Numbered from the stretch's first letter, positions 8,762 through 17,039 are shown. The stretch: 30,209 nucleotides of DNA from Acidisoma sp035492295 (GCF_035492295.1 NZ_DATJJK010000252.1:1-30209), one strand, 5' to 3'. Program-made: numbers and translations. Notes: generated from the sequence alone by a model not told the origin.

Positions 8762-9760
8762 ATGGATAAGACTTCAATGCATTTTGCATGGATGCTGACG
8801 ATGGCAGCGGCCGGGCTTGCCAGTGCCGGCTGCGTTTCGGCTGCTGCGGCCGCGGATTCCCAGCTCACCATCGCCTATATCCAGAAGCAGGGGGACCAGC
8901 AGTATTTCGTGGACGAGGCGCAGGGCGCGCGTGACGAAGCGAAGACACTCGGCCATGTGAAGGTCAATGTCGTCAACGTGCAGATGGATTCGAACGCCGC
9001 CATCAGTGCGATGAACGTCATGGTCGGGCAGAAGGTGAATGGCATCGCCATCGTCGTGCCGGATCAGCAGATTGGACCGCAGGTCGTTGACATGGCGGAC
9101 CGTGCCAAGATCCCGCTTGTTGCTTCCGACGATCCGATCAAGAGCGGCACCGGCCAACTTGCCGCCTTCGTCGGCTTCGATGGCTATCAGATGGGCTACA
9201 AAGTCGGGAAAGCCGCCGGCGAGTTCTACAAGAAGGCAGGCTGGAAAGCGGGTGAAACGCGCATTGCGGCCGCTTTCGAGGAACAGCTTTCTGTCTGCCA
9301 GGATCGTGAGCGCGGCGAGGAGGATGGTTTCAAGGCTGTAACCGGCGGAGAGATGCCGACGATCATCAAGATCGGCACGGACAATTCCGTCGTCGACTCG
9401 CAGAACCGCACTTCGGCGGTTGTGACGGCAAATCCGCAGATCTCCCACTGGGTCGTCTGGGGATGCAATGACGAGAACGAAACCGGCGCTGTCACCGCGC
9501 TCGCCAATGCCGGCATGAAGGCAGACAACATCATCGGCGTCGGCCTGGGTGCCTATCTGACCTGCAAGGATTGGAAGGCCGGCCAGGCCTCCGGCAACAA
9601 GGCCGCGCTTTTCATCAGCGGGCATGATGTGGGTAGCGCCGCCGTAAGGGTTTTGGTCGACAGCATCCGCAATCACACGCCGCTGCCTGCGAAGACCGTG
9701 GCGACCACGACGATCGTGACGCCGGAGAACTGGAAATCCGTCATGGGCAGTTGCAGCTGA
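8762..9760 (+). CDS. Periplasmic sugar-binding protein, arabinose-binding (AraF)-like
   Basis: A 332-residue periplasmic binding protein with an N-terminal signal (hydrophobic MLTMAAAGLASAG, likely cut near the AAAAA stretch before DSQLTIAYI). It resembles E. coli AraF by eye: the GDQQYFVDEAQGA region, VVPDQQIGPQVVDMA, the HWVVWGCNDENETGAV segment and the DNIIGVGLGAY strand all fall at corresponding positions. A purine-rich AGGGGA lies about 9 bases before the ATG at 8762. It is followed after 13 bases by its ATPase. The ligand is probably a pentose or related aldose; AraF-like proteins are not all arabinose-specific, so no symbol is given. Confidence 0.9.
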   Translation: MDKTSMHFAWMLTMAAAGLASAGCVSAAAAADSQLTIAYIQKQGDQQYFVDEAQGARDEAKTLGHVKVNVVNVQMDSNAAISAMNVMVGQKVNGIAIVVPDQQIGPQVVDMADRAKIPLVASDDPIKSGTGQLAAFVGFDGYQMGYKVGKAAGEFYKKAGWKAGETRIAAAFEEQLSVCQDRERGEEDGFKAVTGGEMPTIIKIGTDNSVVDSQNRTSAVVTANPQISHWVVWGCNDENETGAVTALANAGMKADNIIGVGLGAYLTCKDWKAGQASGNKAALFISGHDVGSAAVRVLVDSIRNHTPLPAKTVATTTIVTPENWKSVMGSCS

Positions 9761-9773
9761 AGCCCCGCATCCG

Positions 9774-11273
9774 ATGACGGGAGAGATTGTGCTGAGCCTG
9801 GACTCCGTGGCCAAGCGCTTCGGCGCGGTCCAGGCGCTGCGCGGGGTCACCCTTACGGCCAGGGCCGGTGAGGTCCTGGCCTTGATGGGTGAGAACGGCG
9901 CCGGCAAGTCGACGCTGCTGAGGCTGATGAGCGGCGTTCATCAGCCTGACGACGGCACCATTCATGTGGCGGGCGTCGAGATGCGCTTCGCGACGCCGAT
10001 CGCGGCGCGCGATGCGGGCATTCGCGTGGTCGTCCAGGAGCCGGAAATCATTCCGGATGTCTCTGTGGCCGAGAATGTCTATGCCGGGACTTTGCCGCGC
10101 CGCGGCCACTTTTTTGACCGGAGCGCCCTGCGCGCGCGGCTGGAACAGGATCTTGCCCGTTACGGCTTTTCAGGCGTGCTGCGGCCTGAGCAGATGGGTC
10201 GCAGCCTGTCTCCGGCCCAACGGCAGCTTGTCGAGATTTTGCGCGCGCTGATCGGCCAAGCGCGTGTCATCGCATTCGACGAACCGACATCCTCCCTCTC
10301 GGACCATGAGGTGGAAAGCCTCTTTCGCCTTATCGGACAATTGCGCGCGGAAGGGATTGCCGTCATCTACGTCTCCCACCGCATGAAGGAGATCTTCCGC
10401 ATCGCGGACCGCATCCTGGTGCTGCGGGACGGTGCCACCGTCGGCGAGCGGTTGGCGGCGGAAACCGACGAGCCGGAACTGGTCCGCATGATGGTAGGAC
10501 GGGATCTGTCCGCGCTATTTCGGCGGAGCGAGCGGCGGGTCGGTCGAACGGTTTTGAAACTTAGCCATGTGTCGACTGAAGACGTGCAGGATATCAGCTT
10601 CGAGGTGCGCGCCGGGGAGGTGGTGGCCTTGGCCGGCCTCGTGGGGGCCGGCCGTACTGAACTCGCCCATGCCGTAATCGGCGATACGCCGCTTGTCTCC
10701 GGGCAGATCGAGGTGGACGGACGGCCTCTACGCCTCGCCTCGCCACGCGATGCCGTCAGAGCCGGAATTGCGCTCGCCCCCGAGGAACGCAAGCAACAGG
10801 CGCTGCTGATGAAACGGTCGGTGCGGGACAACATCTGCCTTGCCATCCTCGGCCGTTTGCAGCGCTTCCGCGTCGTCAGCCGCTCGAAGGAGAGCCGGAT
10901 CGCGCGGCACTATGTGCAGGAATTGCGGATACGCACCCCGACGATCGAGCAGGAAGTCTCTACCCTGTCCGGTGGCAATCAACAGAAGACCGTGCTTGCG
11001 CGGTGGCTCGCGCGGGACGCGAAACTGCTGATCCTGGACGAGCCGACGCGCGGTGTCGATGTCGGCGCCAAGGCCGATATCTATGCCATCATCGACAAGC
11101 TGGCCGCCGAGGGCAGCGCCATCCTGGTCATCTCCTCGGAACTGCCCGAAGTGCTCGGCCTGGCGGACCGTATCGTGGTCATGCAGGGCGGCCGCGTACG
11201 GGGCGAGCTGGACCGGCACGATGCCACGGAAGAAAAGATACTCAGCCTCGCGATCCTGGAGGACGCCGCATGA
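9774..11273 (+). CDS. CUT2-family sugar ABC transporter ATP-binding protein (AraG-like)
   Basis: A 499-residue double ATPase. The first domain has Walker A GENGAGKST (residues 39-47), signature LSPAQRQ and Walker B VIAFDEPTSSL. The second has a degenerate P-loop (GLVGAGRTEL), signature LSGGNQQKT and Walker B LLILDEPTRGVDVG. It powers uptake through the AraH-like permease whose ATG overlaps its TGA (ATGA, 11270-11273), so translation of the two is probably coupled. Gene order binding protein-ATPase-permease matches araFGH. Confidence 0.94.
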   Translation: MTGEIVLSLDSVAKRFGAVQALRGVTLTARAGEVLALMGENGAGKSTLLRLMSGVHQPDDGTIHVAGVEMRFATPIAARDAGIRVVVQEPEIIPDVSVAENVYAGTLPRRGHFFDRSALRARLEQDLARYGFSGVLRPEQMGRSLSPAQRQLVEILRALIGQARVIAFDEPTSSLSDHEVESLFRLIGQLRAEGIAVIYVSHRMKEIFRIADRILVLRDGATVGERLAAETDEPELVRMMVGRDLSALFRRSERRVGRTVLKLSHVSTEDVQDISFEVRAGEVVALAGLVGAGRTELAHAVIGDTPLVSGQIEVDGRPLRLASPRDAVRAGIALAPEERKQQALLMKRSVRDNICLAILGRLQRFRVVSRSKESRIARHYVQELRIRTPTIEQEVSTLSGGNQQKTVLARWLARDAKLLILDEPTRGVDVGAKADIYAIIDKLAAEGSAILVISSELPEVLGLADRIVVMQGGRVRGELDRHDATEEKILSLAILEDAA

Positions 11274-12292
11274 CAAATCCGGCAGGCGGCTCGTCCGCGC
11301 TCGCGCCGAAGGTGCGCCTTCCCGCCCTCCGCCGCGCCTGGGCGTTGATCGGCGCGCAAAACATCAGTCTGTTGCTGGCGCTTCTGCTTCTTGTGCTATT
11401 CATCGGCCTGCAGAACGGCAACTTCTTCTACGCGAGCAATATCGCGACGATCGGTACGACGGTCGCGATCGTCGGCGTATTGGCGGTCGTACAGACCGTG
11501 GTGATGCTGCTCGGCGGGTTGGATATTTCCGTTGGCAGTCAGGCCGGGCTTACCTCGGTCGTTTCTGCCATGGTCTTCATGGCGACGGGCAGCGCGCTTG
11601 CCGGCATTCTGGCAGCTCTGGCACTTGGCCTCGTTCTTGGCCTGCTCAACGGTGTCGTCATCATCTATGGGCGCGTGAATGCGGTGATCGCGACGCTGGC
11701 GACCTTCGCCGCCTATCGCGGCGCCGCCAACCTGATTTCGGACGGACGTGCCCAGGGCTATACGGGCATGAATCATTTCTTCGTCTTCCTGGCACGGGGC
11801 GACATGTTGGGCATTCCCGTGCTGATCTGGATTCTTCTGCTGGTCGCGCTTCTCGTGCAGCTGATGCTCCATTACACTGATATCGGCCGCAACATCTATG
11901 CAGTCGGCGGCAATGCCACGGCGGCACGCCTGGCCGGCATTCCGCTCAATCGCTACATCATCGGCTGCTACATGTTGGTGGGATTCGTCGCCGCTATCGC
12001 CGGCGTTCTGCTGACGGCACGCACCGGATCGGGCCAACCGACATCCGGCAGCCAGGGACTGGAATTGCAGTCGATCACGGCAGCAGCACTCGGCGGTGTG
12101 GCGCTGCAGGGCGGGCGGGGCACCATCGTTGGCACAATTCTGGCGGTCATTCTGCTCGGCGTGCTGGAGAACGGGCTGATCATCCTCAACGTCAACAGCT
12201 TCTGGCAGGACATCGCCCAAGGTCTTCTCCTCGTGGTTGCTGTCGTCATCCAGCAGAGGCGGGCAGGCGGTCGCGGGGTGGGTTTGCCTTGA
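11270..12292 (+). CDS. CUT2-family sugar ABC transporter permease (AraH-like)
   Basis: A 340-residue membrane protein with about nine hydrophobic segments, the first near ISLLLALLLLVLFIGL. Family markers are GGLDISVGSQAGLTSVV after the second segment, NAVGGN-type sequence (IYAVGGNATAARLAGI) in the middle, and the ATPase-contact loop GGVALQGGRGTIVG. The start ATG overlaps the ATPase stop by 4 bases; in-frame starts further upstream lie within the ATPase gene and are shadows. It is the last gene of the GntR-associated rightward transporter operon. Confidence 0.92.
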   Translation: MTNPAGGSSALAPKVRLPALRRAWALIGAQNISLLLALLLLVLFIGLQNGNFFYASNIATIGTTVAIVGVLAVVQTVVMLLGGLDISVGSQAGLTSVVSAMVFMATGSALAGILAALALGLVLGLLNGVVIIYGRVNAVIATLATFAAYRGAANLISDGRAQGYTGMNHFFVFLARGDMLGIPVLIWILLLVALLVQLMLHYTDIGRNIYAVGGNATAARLAGIPLNRYIIGCYMLVGFVAAIAGVLLTARTGSGQPTSGSQGLELQSITAAALGGVALQGGRGTIVGTILAVILLGVLENGLIILNVNSFWQDIAQGLLLVVAVVIQQRRAGGRGVGLP

Positions 12293-12497
12293 TAGAGCAA
12301 TGATCGCGATTGGCTGTCCGCTAGCGCTCACCTTCGCGCAGGCCATGTAAACCGGGACGCGCAGCGCCTCATTGAACCTGCCCTGTCGGCCGGCATGGAG
12401 GCCGACAGGGCAACCGCGCCGGCGCCGGTTGCGCATTGGCCGGAACATTTCCGACAATGCCCAGTTGGGCGCAGGCGGGATCGTCGCGCGATGCGCG
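12293..12497. other. Non-coding part of the 456-base gap after the AraH-like gene
   Basis: I find no credible gene here. The stretch holds the long hairpin listed separately at 12380-12411 and a GC-rich palindromic tract around 12412-12430. Downstream of 12497 begin the promoter and leader of the next operon. Open frames on either strand lack family similarity and ribosome-binding sites. Confidence 0.5.
12380..12411 (+). terminator. Strong 12-bp hairpin, probable transcription terminator
   Basis: GCCCTGTCGGCC (12380-12391) and GGCCGACAGGGC (12400-12411) pair perfectly over 12 bp around an 8-base loop, 88 bases after the permease stop. There is no following T-run, so it would need a non-canonical or Rho-assisted mechanism, or act as a 3' mRNA stabiliser. 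Confidence 0.55.
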
Positions 12498-12527
12498 TTG
12501 ACAGCCGTCGCGGCTTGCGGCTATGAA
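12498..12527 (+). promoter_or_regulatory. Sigma-70 promoter of the SorE-like dehydrogenase operon
   Basis: A perfect -35 TTGACA (12498-12503), an 18-base spacer and TATGAA (12522-12527). The inferred start near 12535 lies inside the inverted repeat that follows, so a bound regulator would block it. It lies about 250 bases upstream of the first gene. Confidence 0.6.
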
Positions 12528-12528
12528 G

Positions 12529-12561
12529 TTCACATAAGAAAGCTTAATAAGCATATGTGAA
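12529..12561. promoter_or_regulatory. Operator 1 of the putative SorC regulon (TTCACATA / TATGTGAA)
   Basis: A perfect 8-bp inverted repeat, TTCACATA at 12529-12536 and TATGTGAA at 12554-12561, starts 25 bases apart. It begins 2 bases after the -10 box. The same half-sites at the same 25-base offset occur at 24277-24307 and, with one mismatch, at 17039-17069. Assignment to the SorC-family protein at 19754 is inference from shared context. Confidence 0.65.
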
Positions 12562-12748
12562 GATCGGAAACCGCGAGCCGGACAGGACCGGCGACGGTCC
12601 TGCTCTCTGCCAGCGTCCTTGAGGAAAGCGGCCTGCCTGACAGAGGCAAAAGAGCCGCGCGGGAGGTCTCAGTGGTCGAGTTATCGCCAGCAGGGCTGGC
12701 ACGGGCAGGTGGTTGCTCTGCCCTTGCGGCACCGGCGGGTCCAGAATC
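12562..12748 (+). promoter_or_regulatory. Long, hairpin-rich 5' leader of the dehydrogenase operon
   Basis: Between the operator and the start codon lie about 187 bases with four possible hairpins. The first is CAGGACC/GGTCCTG (12583-12602). The second is nested, GCGGC-TGCCT with AGGCA-GCCGC (12628-12658). The others are GCCAG/CTGGC (12686-12700) and GGGCAG/CTGCCC (12703-12723), the last ending 25 bases before the ATG. No known riboswitch class is recognised. The leader may be a post-transcriptional control element or simply GC-rich sequence. Confidence 0.35.
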
Positions 12749-14365
12749 ATGGTGACGGGTGCGCCCATCGCCAATCATGTCTGGCCCTTCTTCGGCAATG
12801 TGCAGGAAGGGCTCGGCCTGCATGGAAAGTCAGTGGCCGAGCCCCTGAGGCCGGCCGCACCCCATGAGGTCATCGCCCGGGTCGATGCCGTCTGCGTCTG
12901 TTCCTCGGACGTCAAGCTCATGCGCATGGGCTCTGCGCATCCGCTGTTCAAGGGCCGGGATCTCGCGCAATCACCCATCGTGCTGGGTCATGAAGTGGCG
13001 CTGACGGTCTGGGATGTCGGTGCAAACTGGCGGGAAAGCTACAGGCCCGGGCAGCGGCTGGGGCTCCAGCCCGCGATCGTCCGGGACGGCCAGCGCACCA
13101 CAATCGGCATCGATCTCGCGGGCGGCTTCGGCCAATACCTCATTCTCGACGATCATGTGCTGGGCGGCCCGGACCCTTATGTCTTTCCGGTGCCGGAGGA
13201 GATGAGTTCAGCGGCGGTCGCCATGCTCGAACCCTATGCCTGCGTCGAAGCTGCCTATCGCCCGAATTGCCGCACGGCGCTGCGTCCGGGTGGCCGGCTG
13301 CTGCTCCTGGGCCTCCCGCACGGGGAGGCGATGACGCTCGAGGCCGATCTTGCGGTCGCCGAGGCGGTGCTGATCGCGGCACCGCCCGCGGTCGCAGAAT
13401 GGGCGCAGCACCACGCCGCGCGTCTCTCCCAGGTCGCGGATCTCGCCGCCCTCGGCGATGCGCGCTTTGACGACATCATCCTCTGTGGCGCCTTCGATCC
13501 GGCTCTGACGGAGGCGGCTTTTGCCCGTCTGGCCGATGGCGGCCTGCTCGCTTTGGTCGGGCCCGGGGATGACGCGGCAAGCTGCCGGATCGATCCGGCG
13601 CTCATTCACTACCGCGCGCTGAGCATCGTGGGTGCGCCGGGACCTTCCATCGACGCGGCTTTCGGCACGGCGCGCAATCGCTTCGATCTCGCCCCCGGCG
13701 GCACCACCCTCATTCTGGGCGCAGGCGGCGCCATGGGCCGCATCCACCTGCACCGTGCGCTGGAACTGGCCGAGGGGCCGGACCTCGTCATCGCCGTCAG
13801 CCGCCAGAGGGCTCGGCTTGACGCCCTGCGTGCGGATTTCGGCCCGCTCGCGGCACGGCGCGGATCCAGGCTCGAAATCCTGGCCGACACGGACCTGGAG
13901 GAAGCGCTTCGGCATCTCGCACCGCAGGGCTGCGACGATGTGGTGGTCGCGGCGCCTGACCTCACGGCGATCGAGCGGGGCGCCCGCCTCCTGCGGCCCG
14001 GCGGCATGCTGGTGATCTTCGCAGGCACGCCCTTCGGCGCGGGGCGTCCCCTGCCGCTCGGCCAGATCAGCTGCCATGGCACCCGGCTGACGGGATCGAC
14101 CGGATGCACGGTGGCGGACCAGAAGGAGGTGCTGGCGCGCGTCCTCTCGGGTGATCTCGATCTTGCCGGCAATCTCGAGGCCGTTTGCGGCTTCGAGGCG
14201 CTGCCCGACGCCGTTCGGTCCGTCGCGGCCGGCGAGGTCTGCGGCAAGATCGCCATTTTCCCGGGCCTCGCAGATCTGGAGCTGACGGCGGTCAGGACCA
14301 TCGCGCGGCCGGCCGGCGTCGGCGGCTGGACGCGGGCGGACGAGCAGCGACTGGGCGCAGCATAG
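12749..14365 (+). CDS. Large zinc-type dehydrogenase, SorE-like, with duplicated Rossmann region
   Basis: A 538-residue member of the medium-chain dehydrogenase superfamily, well above the usual 340-420. Catalytic zinc ligands are Cys51 (CSSD), His81-Glu82 (LGHE) and probably Glu161 (LEPYACV). The four-cysteine structural zinc loop is absent, as in sorbose-1-phosphate reductase SorE. After the catalytic part, a first Rossmann-like half (about 178-300, containing FDDIILCG and GGLLALVG) lacks the glycine-rich loop. A second, complete copy (about 316-455) has LILGAGGAMG, then CDDVVV and GGMLVIFAG. The ATG at 12749 is chosen although its ribosome site is weak; GTG 12752 is possible. It heads an operon with an FGGY kinase and a binding protein. 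It probably interconverts a sugar alcohol or its phosphate with the ketose. Confidence 0.75.
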   Translation: MVTGAPIANHVWPFFGNVQEGLGLHGKSVAEPLRPAAPHEVIARVDAVCVCSSDVKLMRMGSAHPLFKGRDLAQSPIVLGHEVALTVWDVGANWRESYRPGQRLGLQPAIVRDGQRTTIGIDLAGGFGQYLILDDHVLGGPDPYVFPVPEEMSSAAVAMLEPYACVEAAYRPNCRTALRPGGRLLLLGLPHGEAMTLEADLAVAEAVLIAAPPAVAEWAQHHAARLSQVADLAALGDARFDDIILCGAFDPALTEAAFARLADGGLLALVGPGDDAASCRIDPALIHYRALSIVGAPGPSIDAAFGTARNRFDLAPGGTTLILGAGGAMGRIHLHRALELAEGPDLVIAVSRQRARLDALRADFGPLAARRGSRLEILADTDLEEALRHLAPQGCDDVVVAAPDLTAIERGARLLRPGGMLVIFAGTPFGAGRPLPLGQISCHGTRLTGSTGCTVADQKEVLARVLSGDLDLAGNLEAVCGFEALPDAVRSVAAGEVCGKIAIFPGLADLELTAVRTIARPAGVGGWTRADEQRLGAA

Positions 14366-14391
14366 GCACCCCCGTGCGCGGGCCTGAGAGG

Positions 14392-15957
14392 ATGCGAAGC
14401 TTGGACAAGACCTGTTTGCTGGGTGTCGATATCGGCACCATGGGCACGAAGGCGGCGGTGTATGACCTGCAGGGCCGGCAGTTGGGTTCGGCCTTCGAGG
14501 AATCCGTGCTCCTCTATCCGCGTCCGGGCTGGGTGGAGCAGCGGCCGGACGACATCTTCGGCTCCGTCCTGCGCACCGTTCGCGCAGCCGTCGCGGAGAG
14601 CGGCGTGACCCCGGGCTGTATCGCCGGCATCGCGCTGGACGGGCAGATGGGCGGCGTCTGCACCATCGACGCCGACTGGGACACACCCACGCATTACGAT
14701 TCCTGGTTGGATAACCGCTGCGCCGGTCAGCTGCCGGCGCTGAAGCGGCATGAGGATGCGATCCTCGCGCGTTCGGGCTGCGTGCCTTCCTACAATCACG
14801 GCCCCAAGATCCTCTATTGGCGGGATGAACAGCCTGCCACTTGGCGCCGTATCCGAAGCTTCATCCCGCCCGCGCCCTATGTAGCGGGCCGGTTAGCGGG
14901 ACTGCGCGGGGACGCGAGCTTCATGGATCGCACCTATCTCAATTTCACCCCCTTCGCGGACACGGCACGCGGCTGCTGGAACACCGACCTTCTGCAGGCC
15001 TTCGGGCTTGATGAGGCAAAGCTACCGCGCATCGTGGAGCCGACCGAGATCATCGGCACCGTCAGCCGGGAGGCTGCCGGGCTAACCGGGCTTCTGGTGG
15101 GCACGCCCATCGCCGCCGGGTGCGGCGACCAGGCGGCGAATGTGCTCGGGGCCGGCATCGTGGCACCCGGCATGGTCTTCGACACGGCCGGCACAGCCTC
15201 CGTCCTTTCCACCGTCATCGACCGTTTCGAAACGGACGGACGATACAAGACCCTGATGACCTGTCCCCATGTCGTACCAGGTCTCTATTACGCCATGGCC
15301 TATGTCGCGGGGGGCGGCCTCAATCTGCGCTGGTTCCGCGATACCTTCGCGACGGCGCAGGGAGCTGCTGCGGATGGCGACGCCTACCGGAAGCTGGACA
15401 CGCTTGCGGCGGGGGTACCGCCGGGCGCGGACGATCTTTTCTTCCTCCCCCATATGGGCGGCCGCAACACGCCCAACAATACCAGCATGCGCGGCGCCTT
15501 TTTCGGCCTGACCTGGCGGCATGGCCAGGCAGAGATCTTCCGCGCCGTCATGGAGAGCATCGCCTACGAATACAGCGCCTATCTGCGCTCCGTGCGGGCG
15601 ATTGCGCCCGAGCTTGCCTACCGCCGTGTCCTCAATATCGGCGGCGGCGCGCGCAGCCGGGTTTTTCGACAGATCAAGTCGGATGTTCTCGGTCTTGACT
15701 ATGAACGGCTTGACCGCGACGAATTTGGTACACTCGGCAGTGCCTTGGTTGCGGGGAAGGCTGTGGGTGTGTTCGCGGACCTTTCCGCCAGCGCGATGTC
15801 TTTCAACAAGCCTTTGGATGAGAGAATCACGCCGAACCCGGCAGTCCGGGAGGAGTACGAGCGCCGCGCCGCCTTCTATGGGCGGCTGCTCGAGGGATCG
15901 GAGGGCCTGTTTCAGGATCTTCAAAGTCTGAGAGAGGCGCATCCTCCCTCAGCGTAA
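14392..15957 (+). CDS. FGGY-family carbohydrate kinase (xylulokinase-like)
   Basis: A 521-residue sugar kinase. The N-terminal phosphate-binding motif is LLGVDIGTMGTKAAVYD (residues 9-25). Substrate-domain motifs are LDGQMGGV and YDSWLDNR. The catalytic base is Asp246 in GCGDQAANVLGAG, followed by the adenine/phosphate loop FDTAGTAS and NIGGGARSRVF. The ATG at 14392 has GAGAGG touching it, too close for use; the in-frame TTG at 14401 lies 9 bases after the same purine run and may be the true start (518 residues). The family phosphorylates ketoses, polyols and related compounds with ATP. It lies 26 bases after the SorE-like dehydrogenase, so the two enzymes probably act in sequence on the same imported compound. 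Confidence 0.9.
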   Translation: MRSLDKTCLLGVDIGTMGTKAAVYDLQGRQLGSAFEESVLLYPRPGWVEQRPDDIFGSVLRTVRAAVAESGVTPGCIAGIALDGQMGGVCTIDADWDTPTHYDSWLDNRCAGQLPALKRHEDAILARSGCVPSYNHGPKILYWRDEQPATWRRIRSFIPPAPYVAGRLAGLRGDASFMDRTYLNFTPFADTARGCWNTDLLQAFGLDEAKLPRIVEPTEIIGTVSREAAGLTGLLVGTPIAAGCGDQAANVLGAGIVAPGMVFDTAGTASVLSTVIDRFETDGRYKTLMTCPHVVPGLYYAMAYVAGGGLNLRWFRDTFATAQGAAADGDAYRKLDTLAAGVPPGADDLFFLPHMGGRNTPNNTSMRGAFFGLTWRHGQAEIFRAVMESIAYEYSAYLRSVRAIAPELAYRRVLNIGGGARSRVFRQIKSDVLGLDYERLDRDEFGTLGSALVAGKAVGVFADLSASAMSFNKPLDERITPNPAVREEYERRAAFYGRLLEGSEGLFQDLQSLREAHPPSA

Positions 15958-15991
15958 AACAATAACAACAAGAATCGTGGAAAAGAAAAAC

Positions 15992-16951
15992 ATGACCAGG
16001 ACGTCCAGAATGCGTCGCCTTGTCTGCTCCGGCCTTGCCTTGGCACTCGGCGCCGGGTTGAGCCTTCCCGCCCGGGCGGCCGACGTCAAGCTTGTCGGCA
16101 TCACGGTCGGCTCGCTCGGTAATCCCTACTATGCCGTGACCGATCGCGGCATCGAGGAGACGGCGAAGCACCTCACGCCGGGCGCGAAGGTGACAGCCGT
16201 TTCCGCCGACTACGACCTCAGCAAGCAGTTCACGCAGATCCAGAATTTTATGGCGGCGGGTGCGCAGATCGTGATGCTGAATGCGGTCGATCCGGTGGCG
16301 ATCGCGCCTGCCGTAAAGCAGGCGCAGGCAGCCGGCATGGTGATCGCTGCCTTTGATGTGGCAGCCCAGGGCGCCGACATCACGGTGATGACGGACAATG
16401 TCAAAGCCGGATGGGAGGCCTGCGACGACATCGTGAAGCACCTGCCGGCAGGCGGCGGCAATGTCGTCATCGTCAACGGACCTCAGATCAGCGCCATCGT
16501 GGACCGCGTCGCGGGATGCAAAAAAGCCCTTGCCGTCAATCCGAACATTCACATCCTCTCGTCCAACCAGAATGGCCAAGCGTCCCGCGATGGCGGCTTC
16601 GCGGTGGGGCAGGGGATCCTGACGCAGTTTCCCAAGATCGACGCCATCTTCGCCATCAATGACCCGACGGCGATCGGCGTCGATTTGGCAGCCAAGCAGA
16701 TGGGGCGCCATGAGTTCTTCATCACCTCCGTTGACGGATCCCCGGATGTGATTGCGGCGCTGAAGGACCCGCATTCCCTCATTCGCTCCTCGGCAGCGCA
16801 AGCACCGTACAAGATGGCGTCCGAGTCCTATCGCATCGGCGTCGGCATCCTGAACGGGACGAAGCCCGCGAGCAAAATCGTGCTGCTGGCGCCAACCCTG
16901 GTGACGCGCGAGAATGTGCAGAGCTTCGGGGGGTGGAGCAGTCAAAACTGA
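15992..16951 (+). CDS. Periplasmic sugar-binding protein without adjacent ATPase or permease
   Basis: A 319-residue CUT2-type binding protein. The signal peptide is MTRTSRMRRLVCSG plus a hydrophobic stretch, with a likely cut after ARA. The mature part has VGITVGSLGNPYYAVTDRG, IVMLNAVDPVAIAPAV, FDVAAQGADITVMTDN, and FPKIDAIFAINDPTAIGVDLA. The ATG at 15992 is preceded by GGAAAAG; GTG 15977 and ATG 16010 are in-frame alternatives. It is the last gene of a three-gene operon and has no transporter partner next to it. The nearest permease under the same kind of operator is the system at 24403-27934, which has its own binding protein, so the two may share one channel. Confidence 0.9.
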   Translation: MTRTSRMRRLVCSGLALALGAGLSLPARAADVKLVGITVGSLGNPYYAVTDRGIEETAKHLTPGAKVTAVSADYDLSKQFTQIQNFMAAGAQIVMLNAVDPVAIAPAVKQAQAAGMVIAAFDVAAQGADITVMTDNVKAGWEACDDIVKHLPAGGGNVVIVNGPQISAIVDRVAGCKKALAVNPNIHILSSNQNGQASRDGGFAVGQGILTQFPKIDAIFAINDPTAIGVDLAAKQMGRHEFFITSVDGSPDVIAALKDPHSLIRSSAAQAPYKMASESYRIGVGILNGTKPASKIVLLAPTLVTRENVQSFGGWSSQN

Positions 16952-16958
16952 GGCGTGA

Positions 16959-16987
16959 TGCGGAGGGGTGGAAGTAACCTCTCCGCA
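16959..16987 (+). terminator. Hairpin after the binding-protein gene, probable terminator
   Basis: TGCGGAG (16959-16965) pairs with CTCCGCA (16981-16987); after one mismatch two more G-C pairs extend it inward. It begins 8 bases past the stop codon and ends 24 bases before the next promoter. No T-run follows. Confidence 0.45.
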
Positions 16988-17011
16988 CCATGATCTGAGG
17001 GTTGGCCCGGA

Positions 17012-17039
17012 TTGACACGCAGGCACCAGGACCTATAAT
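17012..17039 (+). promoter_or_regulatory. Consensus sigma-70 promoter of the GatD-like operon
   Basis: Both boxes match consensus exactly: TTGACA (17012-17017) and TATAAT (17034-17039) with a 16-base spacer, one shorter than ideal. Such a strong promoter in front of catabolic genes fits tight repression, and the operator overlaps its -10 and start region. Confidence 0.75.

Noticed and set aside
8762..8860. Possible lipoprotein signal (Cys after SAG) in the AraF-like binding protein
   Set aside because: The -3 position is Ser, not Leu, Val or Ile, and a good ordinary signal-peptide cleavage region follows, so a lipobox is not supported.
8774..9907. Minus-strand open frame of 377 codons opposite the AraF-like gene
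   Set aside because: It lies fully antisense to a well-supported binding protein and the start of its ATPase, with no coherent domain.
12412..12430. GC-rich palindromic tract after the 12-bp hairpin
   Set aside because: Only a 5-bp stem (AACCG/CGGTT) can be drawn around a self-complementary loop; it is too weak to call separately from the strong hairpin before it.
11396..12457. Minus-strand open frame of 353 codons opposite the AraH-like permease
   Set aside because: Its composition (His, Asp, Arg and Gln rich) is what the antisense of a hydrophobic membrane protein gives; no family similarity and no ribosome-binding site.
13208..14686. Long minus-strand open frame opposite the SorE-like gene (492 codons)
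   Set aside because: It is a shadow of the plus-strand genes in GC-rich DNA: arginine- and proline-rich composition, no recognisable motif, and it crosses the junction of two well-supported genes.
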